Below the pieces are notes generated by a model. It did not search any database and was not told the origin of the DNA. It saw only the letters and a program-made list of their open reading frames with translations. DNA of 64,000 bases from Bacillus sp. FJAT-26390 (GTDB taxonomy: Bacteria > Bacillota > Bacilli > Paenibacillales > Paenibacillaceae). Position numbers and translations under genes: made by a program. Shown here piece by piece: positions 36,206-45,580 of the stretch (positions within the stretch are counted from its first letter, which is position 1; each line of letters starts with the position of its first letter). Location of the stretch: NCBI RefSeq assembly GCF_001682865.1, contig NZ_MAQX01000001.1, positions 1,617,290 to 1,681,289 on the forward strand, read 5' to 3'.

Positions 36206-37087
36206 CTACTCTTTGACCGAGCCAAGCAATGCGCCCTTGATAAAATGTTTTTGAAGGAACGGGTAGATGATGATAATCGGAATCGTCGCCACGACGATCG
36301 TTGCCATCTGCAGCCCTTGCGGCGTAATCGCCGTAGACAGCTCCGTGACGGATTGTCCTCCCGCAGAATCCATATCGAATTGCGAGATCAGCTTATACAA
36401 GTACAGCTGCAGCGGTTGCTTCTCCCGATCGGTAATGTACAACAAGGGACCCAGGTAATTATTCCAATGTCCTACAGCGTAAAACAAAATCAAAGTTACA
36501 TTAATTGGCATCGAAAGCGGCGTTACGATCCTCCATAGAATGCGGTATTCGGACATCCCATCGACTCTGGCAGCTTCAAATAACTCCTCCGGTATCGAGC
36601 GGATGAAGGTGATGCACAGCATCATATTAAAGGCACTTAAAGCGCTCGGGATGATCAACGCCCAGATGCTGTTCAGCATATTGAGGTCCTTAATCATCAG
36701 GTACATCGGCACCATCGGCGCTTGGAATATCATCGTAAATATAATGAAGAGAAGAATGTATTTGCGTCCGCCCAGCCATGTCTTTGACAACGGATACGAC
36801 GTGAGCAGTGTCATGACCATATTAATCGCGGTTCCGACGAGCACGATGACGACGGTTACGCCGAACGATTGCCAAAACACGCGGTTTTGAATCACGAACT
36901 TATAATTCTCCAAATTGAAGCCGACCGGCCACAGTTTTACTTCGGAATGCGTAATTGCTTCATTGGAGCTTAACGAGCCTGCCACGACGTGAAGGAGCGG
37001 TATCGCGATGGCCAAGCAAAATACTGCAAGCAGCACATAGTTGAACGTATCGAAAAAAATTTCCCCAGTCGATCTTCTGATTCTCAT
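36206..37087 (-). CDS. LplC/YtcP-type ABC transporter permease
   Basis: A 293-residue permease with six hydrophobic segments and the EAA loop ELFEAARVDGMSEYRILWRI. I start it at ATG 37087 (MRIRRSTGEIFFDTFNYVL) because AGGAGGA lies five to eleven bases upstream and it begins just after the stop of the LplB gene. A longer open frame to 37165 would overlap that gene. The C-terminus (FIKGALLGSVKE) is characteristic of the LplC group. It works with the LplB-type permease and the binding protein at 34518. Confidence 0.92.
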   Translation of the reverse strand: MRIRRSTGEIFFDTFNYVLLAVFCLAIAIPLLHVVAGSLSSNEAITHSEVKLWPVGFNLENYKFVIQNRVFWQSFGVTVVIVLVGTAINMVMTLLTSYPLSKTWLGGRKYILLFIIFTMIFQAPMVPMYLMIKDLNMLNSIWALIIPSALSAFNMMLCITFIRSIPEELFEAARVDGMSEYRILWRIVTPLSMPINVTLILFYAVGHWNNYLGPLLYITDREKQPLQLYLYKLISQFDMDSAGGQSVTELSTAITPQGLQMATIVVATIPIIIIYPFLQKHFIKGALLGSVKE

Positions 37088-37097
37088 GTTCGTCCTC

Positions 37098-38036
37098 CTA
37101 ATAAATACCTTCGCCCGTTGTCCATCTGCTGATGCGGTTCGCAACGACCAAGAAGATAAAGCCAATAACAGACTTGAACAAACCGATTGCTGTCGTTATG
37201 CTGTACTGGCCTTGCAAAATACCGACCCTGTACGTGTAAGTATCGAGCACGTCGCCCGTCTCGAATGTCGCTGGATTGAGGAATTGATAGATTTGTTCGA
37301 AGCCCGAATCCATAATATGTCCAAGCTTTAGAAGCAGCAATATCATAATGGCAGGCAGCAGTCCTGGCAGCGAAATATGCAGAAACTGCTTCCATCTGCT
37401 GGCACCGTCCATCTTAGCCGCTTCGTACAAGGAAGGGTTAATGCCGGCGATGGCGGCAATGAAGATGATGGCGTTCCACCCCATCTCCTTCCAAATGCCC
37501 GACGTTATAATTATCGACCTGAAATATTCCGGTTGCTGCAGGAAGGCGATCGTATCTCCCGTCTGAGCGTGAATGAACTGATTGACCAGTCCGTTCGTCG
37601 GCGAGAGCAGCATGTAGGTGAGGCCGAACACGATCGTCCAAGACAAGAAATGCGGCAAGTACAGAAGCGTTTGTACGAATCGCTTGTAGAACATGTGGCG
37701 CACTTCGTTTAGCATGACCGCTAAAAGAATCGGCAGCGGGAAAGCGAATACAACTTGATATAAGCTGATGATCAGCGTGTTCTTCATTAAACGTCCGAAG
37801 TTCGGATACGTAATGAACTGATTAAACCATTTGAGCCCTACCCACTCGCTTCCTCCATAACCTTTGAAAATATTGTAGTCCTGGAAGGCGATGAAGCTGC
37901 CCATGAGCGGTACATATTTGAACAGTAAGAAAAACACGATGCCCGGCAGAAGCATAATGTAGAAAGCACGATGACGGATAAGATATCGCCAGAACTTTCG
38001 ATGATGTACGGTGGATTGCTGCGTAACAGTTGTCAT
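37098..38036 (-). CDS. LplB-type ABC transporter permease
   Basis: A 312-residue permease and the first gene of the xylan operon. Six hydrophobic segments are visible, with the family motif MGSFIAFQDYNIFKGYGGSEWVGL in the first external loop (cut here only as the hallmark of LplB proteins) and the EAA loop SLYEAAKMDGASRWKQFL. AGGAGG precedes ATG 38036. The encoded importer is of the aldouronate/plant-oligosaccharide type. Confidence 0.92.
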   Translation of the reverse strand: MTTVTQQSTVHHRKFWRYLIRHRAFYIMLLPGIVFFLLFKYVPLMGSFIAFQDYNIFKGYGGSEWVGLKWFNQFITYPNFGRLMKNTLIISLYQVVFAFPLPILLAVMLNEVRHMFYKRFVQTLLYLPHFLSWTIVFGLTYMLLSPTNGLVNQFIHAQTGDTIAFLQQPEYFRSIIITSGIWKEMGWNAIIFIAAIAGINPSLYEAAKMDGASRWKQFLHISLPGLLPAIMILLLLKLGHIMDSGFEQIYQFLNPATFETGDVLDTYTYRVGILQGQYSITTAIGLFKSVIGFIFLVVANRISRWTTGEGIY

Positions 38037-38075
38037 TTTGCGCCTCCTGTAATGGCTTGTTTGTAATGTAAGCTA

Positions 38076-38105
38076 AGTATAGGCCCGGGTGGTCTCTCCC
38101 AACAA
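38076..38105 (-). promoter_or_regulatory. Candidate promoter of the xylan operon
   Basis: On the minus strand TTGTTG (38100-38105), 18 bases, TATACT (38076-38081), about 40 bases before the LplB start. The -35 box is poor, as expected for a promoter needing an AraC-type activator. Confidence 0.45.
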
Positions 38106-38144
38106 TGTGAGCAGAATTCGATTTACTATAGTAATCGTCCAAAC

Positions 38145-38195
38145 TAAAAAAAGGTTGCCCCGAAGATCTGTACTCGACCTTCTGGGCAACCTTTT
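38145..38195 (-). terminator. Insulating terminator upstream of the xylan operon
   Basis: AAAAGGTTGCCC pairs with GGGCAACCTTTT across a 23-base loop. On the minus strand it is followed by TTTTTTT. It would stop incoming transcripts just before the operon promoter. Confidence 0.75.
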
Positions 38196-38331
38196 CGAGC
38201 TTGCTGCTTTCCATATATCCTCGACGATTGCATCTGGCTTGTAATGACGAGGTTAAATGTACTTGTCGGTTAGCCAGCGATACTGACTGGACTAGGGGCA
38301 ATATTGAACCCCATCAAAAAAACCACCCCGA

Positions 38332-38524
38332 AGGATGGCCCGCACTCATGATGAGTGCTGTAGGATATGGATAGGAGCGGAGAGTCCTAGTCTTCAGCTG
38401 TAGCTTTGATCTAGTCGTTTAACCCACTTGATTCCACCCTTGGACCAAGCTTCCAATATCACAACATCTGCTGCAAAAATTATTCAAATGATTAAATATA
38501 TTGACAACATCTATTGGACAATGA
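38332..38524. repeat. Dispersed repeat, copy 1
   Basis: About 193 bases that recur with high identity at 43441-43633, from AGGATGGCCCGC to ATTGACAACATCTATTGGAC. It begins with a palindrome GCACTCATGATGAGTGC. On the minus strand both copies end an open frame with EAWSK-GIK-VKRLDQSYS and a stop, which may be the C-terminus of a mobile-element protein I cannot name. The gap 38196-38331 holds nothing I recognise. Confidence 0.75.
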
Positions 38525-38534
38525 AAGGTCTCGA

Positions 38535-38756
38535 TGTACTTTTGAATAGTCGTAAATATGAACGACAGCACCCTGTTCGAAGTCTTTTTTATAAAAACTC
38601 AATAATTTGTTGTGCTGTTTCCTCTGGTGAAGACAGCATATTAACATCTTTGACCAATCCAAACAACTCTGGAGATGGAAGTGCCGATTTGTATTGTACT
38701 GGATGCTCTCGCATACTTGCTGCAGCGCAGGAAACGATTCAGACAAGCAGACGATA
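38535..38756 (-). repeat. Gene remnant related to 60623-60750
   Basis: Two blocks here (TGTACTTTTGAATAGTCGTAAA and the stretch around 38655-38736) recur at 60623-60750, where about 90 intervening bases are missing. On the minus strand it contains ELFGLVKDVN and then SSPEETAQQIIEFL before a stop, which looks like the end of a decayed gene of unknown family. Confidence 0.55.
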
Positions 38757-38891
38757 CGTAGGTACAGGATCAGCTTGAGCACAGCCGCAATGGCGGCTAC
38801 ACTCAATTTGTGCCATTACGTCAGGTCACTTCTAAGTAATCGCACAGCTGCCGCAGTTATCCGAAATCGACTCCATCCCTTGTTTTACTCA

Positions 38892-39113
38892 TTAATTAGT
38901 ACCTCTTTGTGCATGCTTCGCCAAGAACCCGTCCAAAATCTCTGCCATTGGCCCGTTTTCCAACGGCCCCTTCAGCTCGTTCCTAACCAGCAGCAAAGCA
39001 GCAGCAGGAGGCATATGAATCGTCCGTAGCGCTTCGATCAGAGTATTCTCTTCGTCACTTAGTCGTTTTATGTACTGCAACTCTATCGGTTCAGGTGTTA
39101 TCACCAGTTTCAC
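38892..39113 (-). CDS. Small helical protein of unknown function
   Basis: A 73-residue hypothetical protein with a probable GTG start at 39113 and a weak purine-rich ribosome binding site. It is almost entirely helical (LSDEENTLIEALRTIHMPP, then AAALLLVRNELKGPL) and has no signal peptide or membrane segment. It stands alone among remnants. The balanced composition suggests a real gene, but I do not recognise a family. The stretch 39114-39441 upstream holds no gene I can support. Confidence 0.45.
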   Translation of the reverse strand: MKLVITPEPIELQYIKRLSDEENTLIEALRTIHMPPAAALLLVRNELKGPLENGPMAEILDGFLAKHAQRGTN

Positions 39114-39441
39114 TCTCTCTCATAGGGTGGTTATTTTCCTTCCAAATTCACGGCGTCATCAAATACAGAATTATCCTGTCTTTATCATACTCTTGTCACT
39201 CGTCCTGGCAAATTACAAGGAAGTGCTGTCACACATTCCCCTTCAAAGTATTAGCTAATGTGATCGCAATTAACCAAGGTGGACACATTTGACTCTTATG
39301 TCGAGATCGCAATCGTGCTTAAGTGATGAATTAAAGCAAACAAGTTTGAAATCGTTTTTGTTATAAAAAATGGATGAATATATTTTTCGTTCTAAGAAAA
39401 AATAAACAAGTCAAAAAGTACAATAACAGGAGGAACAAACA

Positions 39442-39792
39442 ATGATTCAATTTCTACCAAATAACCAAATTTCTCAACAAATCGCACATGCAGAACAACT
39501 CATTCAACAATTGGTAAACCAAACTCAACAAGCATCAGGTCAATATCAACAGTTATTAAATCAAGAACTAAATAACGCAAAACTGCTTGAGCAAATCGCT
39601 CAACGTGAACAACAAGCTGCACATATTATTCAAACAGCCTTACAAGGACATCAAACGGCACTGCAACAACTACAACAAATCTCCAATATCTGCAATCAAA
39701 TTTCACATGAACAAACAACTAACTCGCAGGTAAATGCCTATTCCAATATGAATAATCAGCAAGCATTTGGAGTAAATCACTATTCACACTAA
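39442..39792 (+). CDS. Gln-rich coiled-coil small protein
   Basis: A 116-residue soluble protein with a strong AGGAGGAAC ribosome binding site. Gln, Asn and Ala make up much of it, with heptad-like runs (QQIAHAEQLIQQLVNQ; LNQELNNAKLLEQIAQREQQ; ALQGHQTALQQLQQI), so a long coiled coil is likely at residues 8-88, with a disordered Asn/Gln-rich tail. It lacks a signal peptide and known domain. Small Gln-rich proteins of spore formers are often spore-coat or spore-associated, which is a guess here. It is a single gene on the plus strand. Confidence 0.65.
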   Translation: MIQFLPNNQISQQIAHAEQLIQQLVNQTQQASGQYQQLLNQELNNAKLLEQIAQREQQAAHIIQTALQGHQTALQQLQQISNICNQISHEQTTNSQVNAYSNMNNQQAFGVNHYSH

Positions 39793-39847
39793 TTATTTGT
39801 CCTTTGTATTTTCATGCAAAGAATGTATGGAATGAGGTAATAGGTAC

Positions 39848-39944
39848 TTCTATAAAGAAGACTTAATCTATACCTGATCCAGCAGCGGCCAAGGTTTTAC
39901 ATGAAACGCTTGGCGTCGATGGGGGCAAAGCAACAAGCACTTAG
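39848..39944 (+). pseudogene. Possible manganese-catalase N-terminal remnant
   Basis: The reading frame FYKEDLIYT followed after a one-base shift by DPAAAKVLHETLGVDGGKA resembles the start of manganese-containing catalases. It is broken by a stop and a frameshift, and nothing of the di-manganese site is left. The match is short and uncertain. Confidence 0.3.
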
Positions 39945-40025
39945 CAGAAACAATGGTACTTGGGAAACATGAATTAATTTACAAGAAATGAACCAACTCT
40001 CCAGACACCTTTAAGCAACATACAT

Positions 40026-40064
40026 AAAACCCTGTATTGCTCGTCTGCAGGGTTTTATTTTTTT
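40026..40064 (+). terminator. Rho-independent terminator
   Basis: AAAACCCTG and CAGGGTTTT form the stem, followed by ATTTTTTT on the plus strand. It lies about 230 bases after the Gln-rich gene. Confidence 0.8.
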
Positions 40065-40205
40065 AACCTTGATCCGCATTACAATCTTTTTTGTTTATCG
40101 TTATTGAAATCCATCTTATAACCAGCAGGCATTCTTCCCACTCACTAACTAAACACTATGAACATGATAAGAAGTGCTTTAATAAAGGAATCAGAGGAAA
40201 CAGTC

Positions 40206-40350
40206 GTGAACATAGAAAATATTGAAAACAACAGACTCTCAATCTGCGCCCTCGGCGGAGTGTATGAAATCGGAAAGAACATGTATGTTTTACACACCCA
40301 TAGGTACAGTTGTTCATACCGGAGACATGAGCTTGCTCGTGAGAGGGTAG
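40206..40350 (+). pseudogene. rnj: Internally deleted RNase J gene
   Basis: From GTG 40206 the frame encodes the RNase J N-terminus (RLSICALGGVYEIGKNMYV). It is then joined, in another frame (from 40291), to the downstream RNase J motif TPIGTVVHTGDM and runs into a stop at 40348-40350. The metal-binding HxHxDH region and everything after the GTVVHTGD motif are missing, so about 150 residues were deleted between the two fragments and the rest was lost. The recognition rests on two separate motifs in the right order. Confidence 0.75.
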
Positions 40351-40544
40351 TTGTACTGTGTACTCTTATTTATATAGCCATAAAAATATCCCCTCCAAGC
40401 GTCACTCCTACCGCCATGATAAAATGACAGTTTTTTCGAGTGCCTACTTAAAGGGGATCACAACAAGATTTGATCAAAACGACGGCTTTTTGTTATTTCA
40501 TTAATATCGAATCAAATGACTCAATAGGTAAATGATTCAATTTT

Positions 40545-40790
40545 TTACTCTTTTCGGTTTGAGTCGCCATCGTTATCTTCAGCAGCCTCGCCAGCCTTGT
40601 TGCCCAACGCCGCGCCTACTATGCCACCAACTACTGTTCCAACAGGACCCAAAGCGGTACCTACAACAGCACCGATTGCTCCGCCACTCACAGTTCCTAC
40701 AGCTTCTCCAGCGGTAACTTCATCGTCATTCTCATTAAATCTTTTGTGGTCTGAATCATCATGTCGATTGAAATCATCGTTTTTAGTCAT
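40545..40790 (-). CDS. Small glycine-zipper protein
   Basis: An 81-residue protein with a charged Asp/Asn-rich N-terminus (residues 1-25) and a glycine-zipper region (GEAVGTVSGGAIGAVVG, then GPVGTVVGGIVGAALGNKAG) that could insert in or line a membrane. The C-terminus is again acidic. AGGGAG precedes ATG 40790. Similar short proteins are common and mostly uncharacterised in Bacilli. The surrounding DNA is remnant-rich, but this frame is intact. Confidence 0.7.
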   Translation of the reverse strand: MTKNDDFNRHDDSDHKRFNENDDEVTAGEAVGTVSGGAIGAVVGTALGPVGTVVGGIVGAALGNKAGEAAEDNDGDSNRKE

Positions 40791-40993
40791 CTACTGTCAC
40801 TCCCTAATTTTAATAAACCCTACTGCGTATAACGCAGTCTCAAAATTATATTGCCCTAAACAATTAGAAAGGATTCTTAAACATTATTTAACATAGAGGG
40901 CATCGTCATCATTATTAATTTAAATAGCAGATAGCAAACTTGATACTTTTAATGCCGAATGTAAAACAAAAGGGAATGATACTAGCATGCCCT

Positions 40994-41709
40994 TCACTCT
41001 AACAGTCCTAACTCTTCATATACCTTAATGGAGACGACGCCATTTTGCATCAAATGATGGTCGCGCTGAAAATTTTTCACTGCGGCTGTTGTATTCGAAC
41101 GAAATTTGCCATTAATTATTACCTGAAAGTATCCAGCGCTCTTCAAACGGGACTGAATTAATTGCACCTCTCCCCCGACGTCTCCTTCCGCCAATTCCTT
41201 GGGATCTTGAAATGGTTCTCCCAATATATGCCCATAAATTGATACTTTTGTTCCGAGTGGAATCATATTGAATAACTCAATGACATCGTTGTTGTTCATT
41301 CGGATACAACCATGACTCTGATGCTGTCCGATAGAATTCGGCTTGTTCGTCCCGTGAATACCGTAAGTTCCCCAAGGGACGTTTAATCCTAGCCATCGTG
41401 GACCAAAAGACGATCACCAATTTCCCCCTTTGATACGACTTGGTATTCTCCCACGGGGGTAGGGGTGGAAGGATTACCAACAGCGACGTTATACGACTTC
41501 AGTTTCTGACCCTGTTTCTGCACGATTAGTCGGTGTTGTTGAGGATAAACTTCGATAGAATACCCCCTATGGTCAGTTACAATTGGAAGTGATGGAATGG
41601 CGTAAGCCGTTTGGGAATTGCTTACTCCAGACATGCTTAAATATAGCAAAGCTAATGCAATAACTTGAATACAGAAGTGAGTTATCTTGTGATTCATAAT
41701 TGTAATCAC
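40994..41709 (-). pseudogene. Frameshifted YkuD-type L,D-transpeptidase
   Basis: The N-terminal frame (41709 to about 41400) has a signal-like helix and the YkuD start (IEVYPQQHRLIVQKQG, then NPSTPTPVGEYQVVSKG). The G-run near 41425-41432 then loses one base. The continuing frame carries a TGA stop and then RWLGLNVPWGTYGIHGTN, the catalytic SHGCIRM, and a C-terminal peptidoglycan-binding domain (VQLIQSRLKSAGYF) to 40994. The intact enzyme would crosslink or modify peptidoglycan. With both a frameshift and a stop it is unlikely to be made. Confidence 0.85.
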
Positions 41710-41899
41710 CTCATGATCAAGGTTTTTTTTCCTGTTATCGATATAGCTTTTCGATTACGCACTGGGTATAAGTGCCATAAATTTGAACGTTAGTGAGAAT
41801 TCATTTAAGTCATCTCAAGCGATGTTGTTCAAATTTCCAGAATGTATAAAATGAAATTCTGAGGAAACCATACAAAATGTTCATCGCCTTGTTACATGG

Positions 41900-41942
41900 A
41901 AATGCTGCATATCGAATTAAATCGTATATGCAGCATTTTTTT
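41900..41942. terminator. Hairpin terminator beyond the GNAT gene
   Basis: ATGCTGCATAT (41902-41912) pairs with ATATGCAGCAT (41926-41936), followed on the plus strand by TTTTTT. It may serve both directions, and it lies 28 bases past the GNAT stop. Confidence 0.7.
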
Positions 41943-41969
41943 GTTCTACTCGACATTAAATCGCTGAAA

Positions 41970-42524
<555 letters not shown>

Positions 42525-42974
42525 TCAATAAATTCTCTTGTTTCCCTTTTTTACATACTCCCAGTCTTTCTCTACATTTTTTCTGACCCTATGCAGCAGG
42601 TTAAACATTGTTTTTACATCACTTTCGGAGAATCCAGATAGTGCGACCAAATTGGAATAATCGTTTTCCCTTTTTATAAAAGGGTAAACAGTCAGCCCTT
42701 TTTCTGTAGGAAATAGTTTTTTTATTTTCTTGTTATATTGATCATCATTCTTTTCAATAAATCCATTAATCTCTAGTTTATTTATCGCACGAGCAGTTGT
42801 TGTCCGATCTACCTTTATCAGTTCAGCTAATTTTTCTTGAATAATTCCTGGATTTTCAACTATTCGTACGAGGTACAAATACTGCCCTTTTGTAAGGTCA
42901 TATTCTTTGAACTCTATATTGCTAATTGAATCTAATACCCTAGCAATCATTCCAATTTCCCGTAGGATTTCCAT
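42525..42974 (-). CDS. MarR-family transcriptional regulator
   Basis: A 149-residue winged-helix regulator. I start it at ATG 42974 (MEILREIGMIARVLDS), preceded by GGGGGAT. A TTG 36 bases upstream lacks a ribosome binding site. The wing is seen in the PGIIQEKLAELIKVDRTTTARAINKLEINGFI stretch (given only by its first and last residues PGII...NGFI) and in DDQYNKKIKKLFPTEKG. It probably controls its own operon with the acetyltransferase, responding to a small phenolic or similar ligand as in the family. Confidence 0.88.
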   Translation of the reverse strand: MEILREIGMIARVLDSISNIEFKEYDLTKGQYLYLVRIVENPGIIQEKLAELIKVDRTTTARAINKLEINGFIEKNDDQYNKKIKKLFPTEKGLTVYPFIKRENDYSNLVALSGFSESDVKTMFNLLHRVRKNVEKDWEYVKKGNKRIY

Positions 42975-43078
42975 CCTATCTACATCCCCCGCTAATTTAA
43001 TATTTTTCAAAAGTGGTATGAAAATAGTACATCAATTTTGTTGTATTTACAACAAAATTTCCTGTAAGAAATGCCATA

Positions 43079-43258
43079 CTAACCATCTAGGTTTTTCTTT
43101 TGAACCTCTAGCCCTTCGATTCCGTAGACTTCATATCTGCGTCACCACTTAACCAAAGTTGTTTTTGATATCCCATATGTATCCGAAGTGGACTTGATGC
43201 CAAGTTCACCACATTCGATTTTTTTGATAATGGCGAGTTTCTCTTCTGCAATAGACAT
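43079..43258 (-). pseudogene. IS3-family transposase OrfA remnant
   Basis: A 60-codon frame with one internal TGA (after TTLVKW). It encodes MSIAEEKLAIIKKIECG and YGISKTTLVKW, a helix-turn-helix as in IS3/IS150 OrfA, then RRYEVYGIEGLE. The matching GGGGAGCA sequences around 43261-43270 and 43313-43322 may be terminal-repeat remains. No OrfB integrase is present, so the element is dead. The stretch 43259-43440 has no other recognisable gene. Confidence 0.7.
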
Positions 43259-43440
43259 GAAAAATGCTCCCCTCATTAGCAGCAGGTTTTTATTATTTCA
43301 CCTGTCTACTATTCGGGGAGCATATCACACTCCCAGTCACCCTTCTCAGTTCAAGGCGATCCGGAAAGCAAGCTATAAGCTGCATTTTCGACAAGCATGT
43401 CTCCGGTTGAAAAAGCCGTTGAGCGTTGCGTCCACTAAAA

Positions 43441-43633
43441 AGGATGGCCCGCGCTCATGATGAATGCTGTAGGATTTGGATAGGAGCGGAGAGTCCTAGT
43501 CTTTAGCTGTAGCTTTGATCCAATCGTTTTACTCCCTTAATGCCACGCTTGGACCAAGCTTCCAATATCACAACATCTGCTGCAAAAATTATTCAAATAA
43601 TTAAATATATTGACAACATCTATTGGACAATGA
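43441..43633. repeat. Dispersed repeat, copy 2
   Basis: The second copy of the unit at 38332-38524, with scattered substitutions. It ends just before the Fur-box promoter of the iron-binding lipoprotein gene. Copies in the same orientation about 5.1 kb apart could recombine and delete the interval. Confidence 0.75.
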
Positions 43634-43651
43634 TAGTCTTATTTTGCCTAA

Positions 43652-43680
43652 TTGACATTGATTATCATTATTGGTTAGAT
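43652..43680 (+). promoter_or_regulatory. Promoter overlapped by a Fur box
   Basis: TTGACA (43652-43657), 17 bases, TTAGAT (43675-43680). The spacer holds GACATTGATTATCATTATT (43654-43672), close to the Fur consensus. This predicts iron repression of the lipoprotein gene. Confidence 0.75.
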
Positions 43681-43708
43681 TGAAAAAACGGATATCGGGG
43701 GAAATACA

Positions 43709-44692
43709 ATGAAACGGCTATTACAGATTAGTATCGCACTATTATCTATCCTATTTATCACCGCAGCTTGTGGCTCGAAAAATTCGGATAACACTAACAG
43801 TGTCGTCCCGAATACTACGAACACTGATCCTATTATTATTAAACATGCAAAAGGCGAAACTAAGCTTAACAAACCTGCAGTGCGAGTCGTCGCCTTGGAG
43901 TGGATCTTTTCAGAGGAGTTAATCGCACTAGGTATTCAACCTGTAGGCAATGCCGACAATAAAGAATACTCGATTTGGGTAACTGATGAAGCTGCACTCG
44001 CAGATAGCGTTACGGATGTCGGCTTTCGTTGGGAGCCCAACTTAGAGACGATCGCGTCGTTGAAGCCTGATCTGATTATCTCGAATACGGATAATAACGA
44101 TGCGATTTACAAGCAGCTTAATGCTATTGCTCCCACGATTGAATTTGATCCCTATCCGAACGAAGGAGACGCCTACACAGGGATGGTGGACGTATTTAAA
44201 ACCATTGCTAAAGCGGTAGATAAATCAGAAGAAGCAGATAAAGTGCTCGCGGATCTTGATGAGCATTATACAGCAGCTAAAGAAAGACTATTAGCAGCCG
44301 GCAAGGACAAATTCAATTATGTCATTACCCAAGCATTCAGTAGCCAGAATGCTGTAACGTTGAGAATGTTTACGGATACCTCGACAGTCGTTCAAACGCT
44401 CAATCGTATTGGTTTAACCAGCGACTGGAAGTCTGAGAAATTTGAGAAGTATGGTTTTACGGACGCCACCTTCGAGTCCCTTCCAGCAGTGAGCAACTCC
44501 AATTTCATCTACATTGTTCAGGAAGAGGATAACGTTTTCGGTGACCCAGTGAAGGATAATAAAGTTTGGAACGGATTAAATTTCGTTAAAGAAAACCGGA
44601 CTTATGGCATAGGTGGAGACACCTGGACTTTCGGTGGCCCCCTCTCCTCTAAAGTATTAGTTGATCGTGTAGTAGATGCTATAACGAAATGA
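43709..44692 (+). CDS. Iron-siderophore ABC transporter substrate-binding lipoprotein
   Basis: A 327-residue surface lipoprotein (lipobox FITAAC) of the FecB/FhuD class, with the hinge helix expected between two lobes. Diagnostic segments are VRVVALEWIFSEELIALGIQPVGNAD, WEPNLETIASLKPDLIISN (the second domain start), and the C-terminal GGDTWTFGGPLSSKVLVDRVV. It should capture a ferric siderophore such as ferric citrate or a hydroxamate and pass it to FecCD-type permeases. No permease or ATPase gene is in the window, so it is an orphan binding protein. A Fur-box promoter lies 29 bases upstream of the start. Confidence 0.92.
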   Translation: MKRLLQISIALLSILFITAACGSKNSDNTNSVVPNTTNTDPIIIKHAKGETKLNKPAVRVVALEWIFSEELIALGIQPVGNADNKEYSIWVTDEAALADSVTDVGFRWEPNLETIASLKPDLIISNTDNNDAIYKQLNAIAPTIEFDPYPNEGDAYTGMVDVFKTIAKAVDKSEEADKVLADLDEHYTAAKERLLAAGKDKFNYVITQAFSSQNAVTLRMFTDTSTVVQTLNRIGLTSDWKSEKFEKYGFTDATFESLPAVSNSNFIYIVQEEDNVFGDPVKDNKVWNGLNFVKENRTYGIGGDTWTFGGPLSSKVLVDRVVDAITK

Positions 44693-44962
44693 AAATGCTC
44701 GTTTAATCGTGGGTGGCTTAGCCGCCCGATTGACTTTCAAGTCATCGGGACCATGCTAGGTATTATTTTGTTTTACCTCTACTTTTTAAATTTCCTGCTG
44801 CCTTTGCTGAAAGGCATGAATTCCCCTTGGAGTCGGATAGAAACCGCTCACCTTCTACCGTATTTCCTCGACCTCCGGAGGGAAACCGAGATATACTCGT
44901 CAATCATACCATGCGTAATATTGTTTCCTTCCATGGCTGCTCCCCTCCTTTTGTGCTCCTTG

Positions 44963-45151
44963 TTATTTGCGGCGTTTCCGGGCAATTCTAGAATAGAAAA
45001 CGATTGCAGTGATAAGCATGCTAATAAAACCAATATTTTCTGCTGGTCCCTGTTCCATCCCGAACACCATGCAAAGATTCGTAACCAAGCTCTTAACAAG
45101 CAGCGCCATTACGATCAGCAATAGCGGACGCATAATATTATAATTTTTCAA
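44963..45151 (-). CDS. Small membrane protein of unknown function
   Basis: A 62-residue protein with two hydrophobic segments (LLLIVMALLVKSLVTNLCMVF and IGFISMLITAIVFYS) and a basic tail (RIARKRRK). The best start is TTG 45149-45151 with AGGAG about 11 bases upstream, giving MKNYNIMRPLLL. A slightly later ATG is possible. It belongs to no family I recognise. A 28-codon frame with a strong ribosome binding site (44936 down to 44850) follows and could be a truncated partner. The stretch 45181-45540 shows only short broken frames. Confidence 0.5.
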   Translation of the reverse strand: MKNYNIMRPLLLIVMALLVKSLVTNLCMVFGMEQGPAENIGFISMLITAIVFYSRIARKRRK

Positions 45152-45550
45152 CTGATTTGACACTCCTGACTGCAACCGAAATTAGACAGGCTCCCTATAA
45201 ATCCGAAACTTGAAATCGCTTTAACGGGAGCAATCCCGGCAAGTATACCAGTTTCCTGCCCATTCGTCCAACCTTTCAGCTTTTATGCTCTATAACGTCA
45301 TCGCCTCCCCATCCTTAGCCGGAAACGATTCCTTCAATGAGGGTCATTTTTGGCGTGCGATGGCCTTCCGAAAATAGAATCCTAAAGCTAGCACCCCTAG
45401 CAGTTCTCAGCTCGGACAACTAACAACAAAAATATGAACAGAGACAAAAGGGGCCCACGTGTCGTGCTAATTTTAATGAGCCCTATATATAGGAGTTTTA
45501 ATCAACATAGGCAGCTGTCTGCCACCACGCTATCTTGCCCGTAAGCATAT

Positions 45551-45580
45551 AAAAAGAGCAGGCAATCGAAACGCCTGCTC
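45551..45580 (-). terminator. Terminator downstream of the SDR gene
   Basis: On the minus strand GAGCAGG, an 11-base loop, CCTGCTC, then TTTTT. It lies about 180 bases past the SDR stop, and nothing else lies between. Confidence 0.65.

Noticed and set aside
38428..38778. Open frame of 116 codons on the plus strand
   Set aside because: It crosses the end of the dispersed repeat into the decayed block and has no start signal; better explained as a chance frame over remnants.
44753..45124. Open frame of 123 codons on the plus strand
   Set aside because: It runs against a small membrane protein gene and a ribosome-binding-site-led frame on the minus strand and has no clear start signal.
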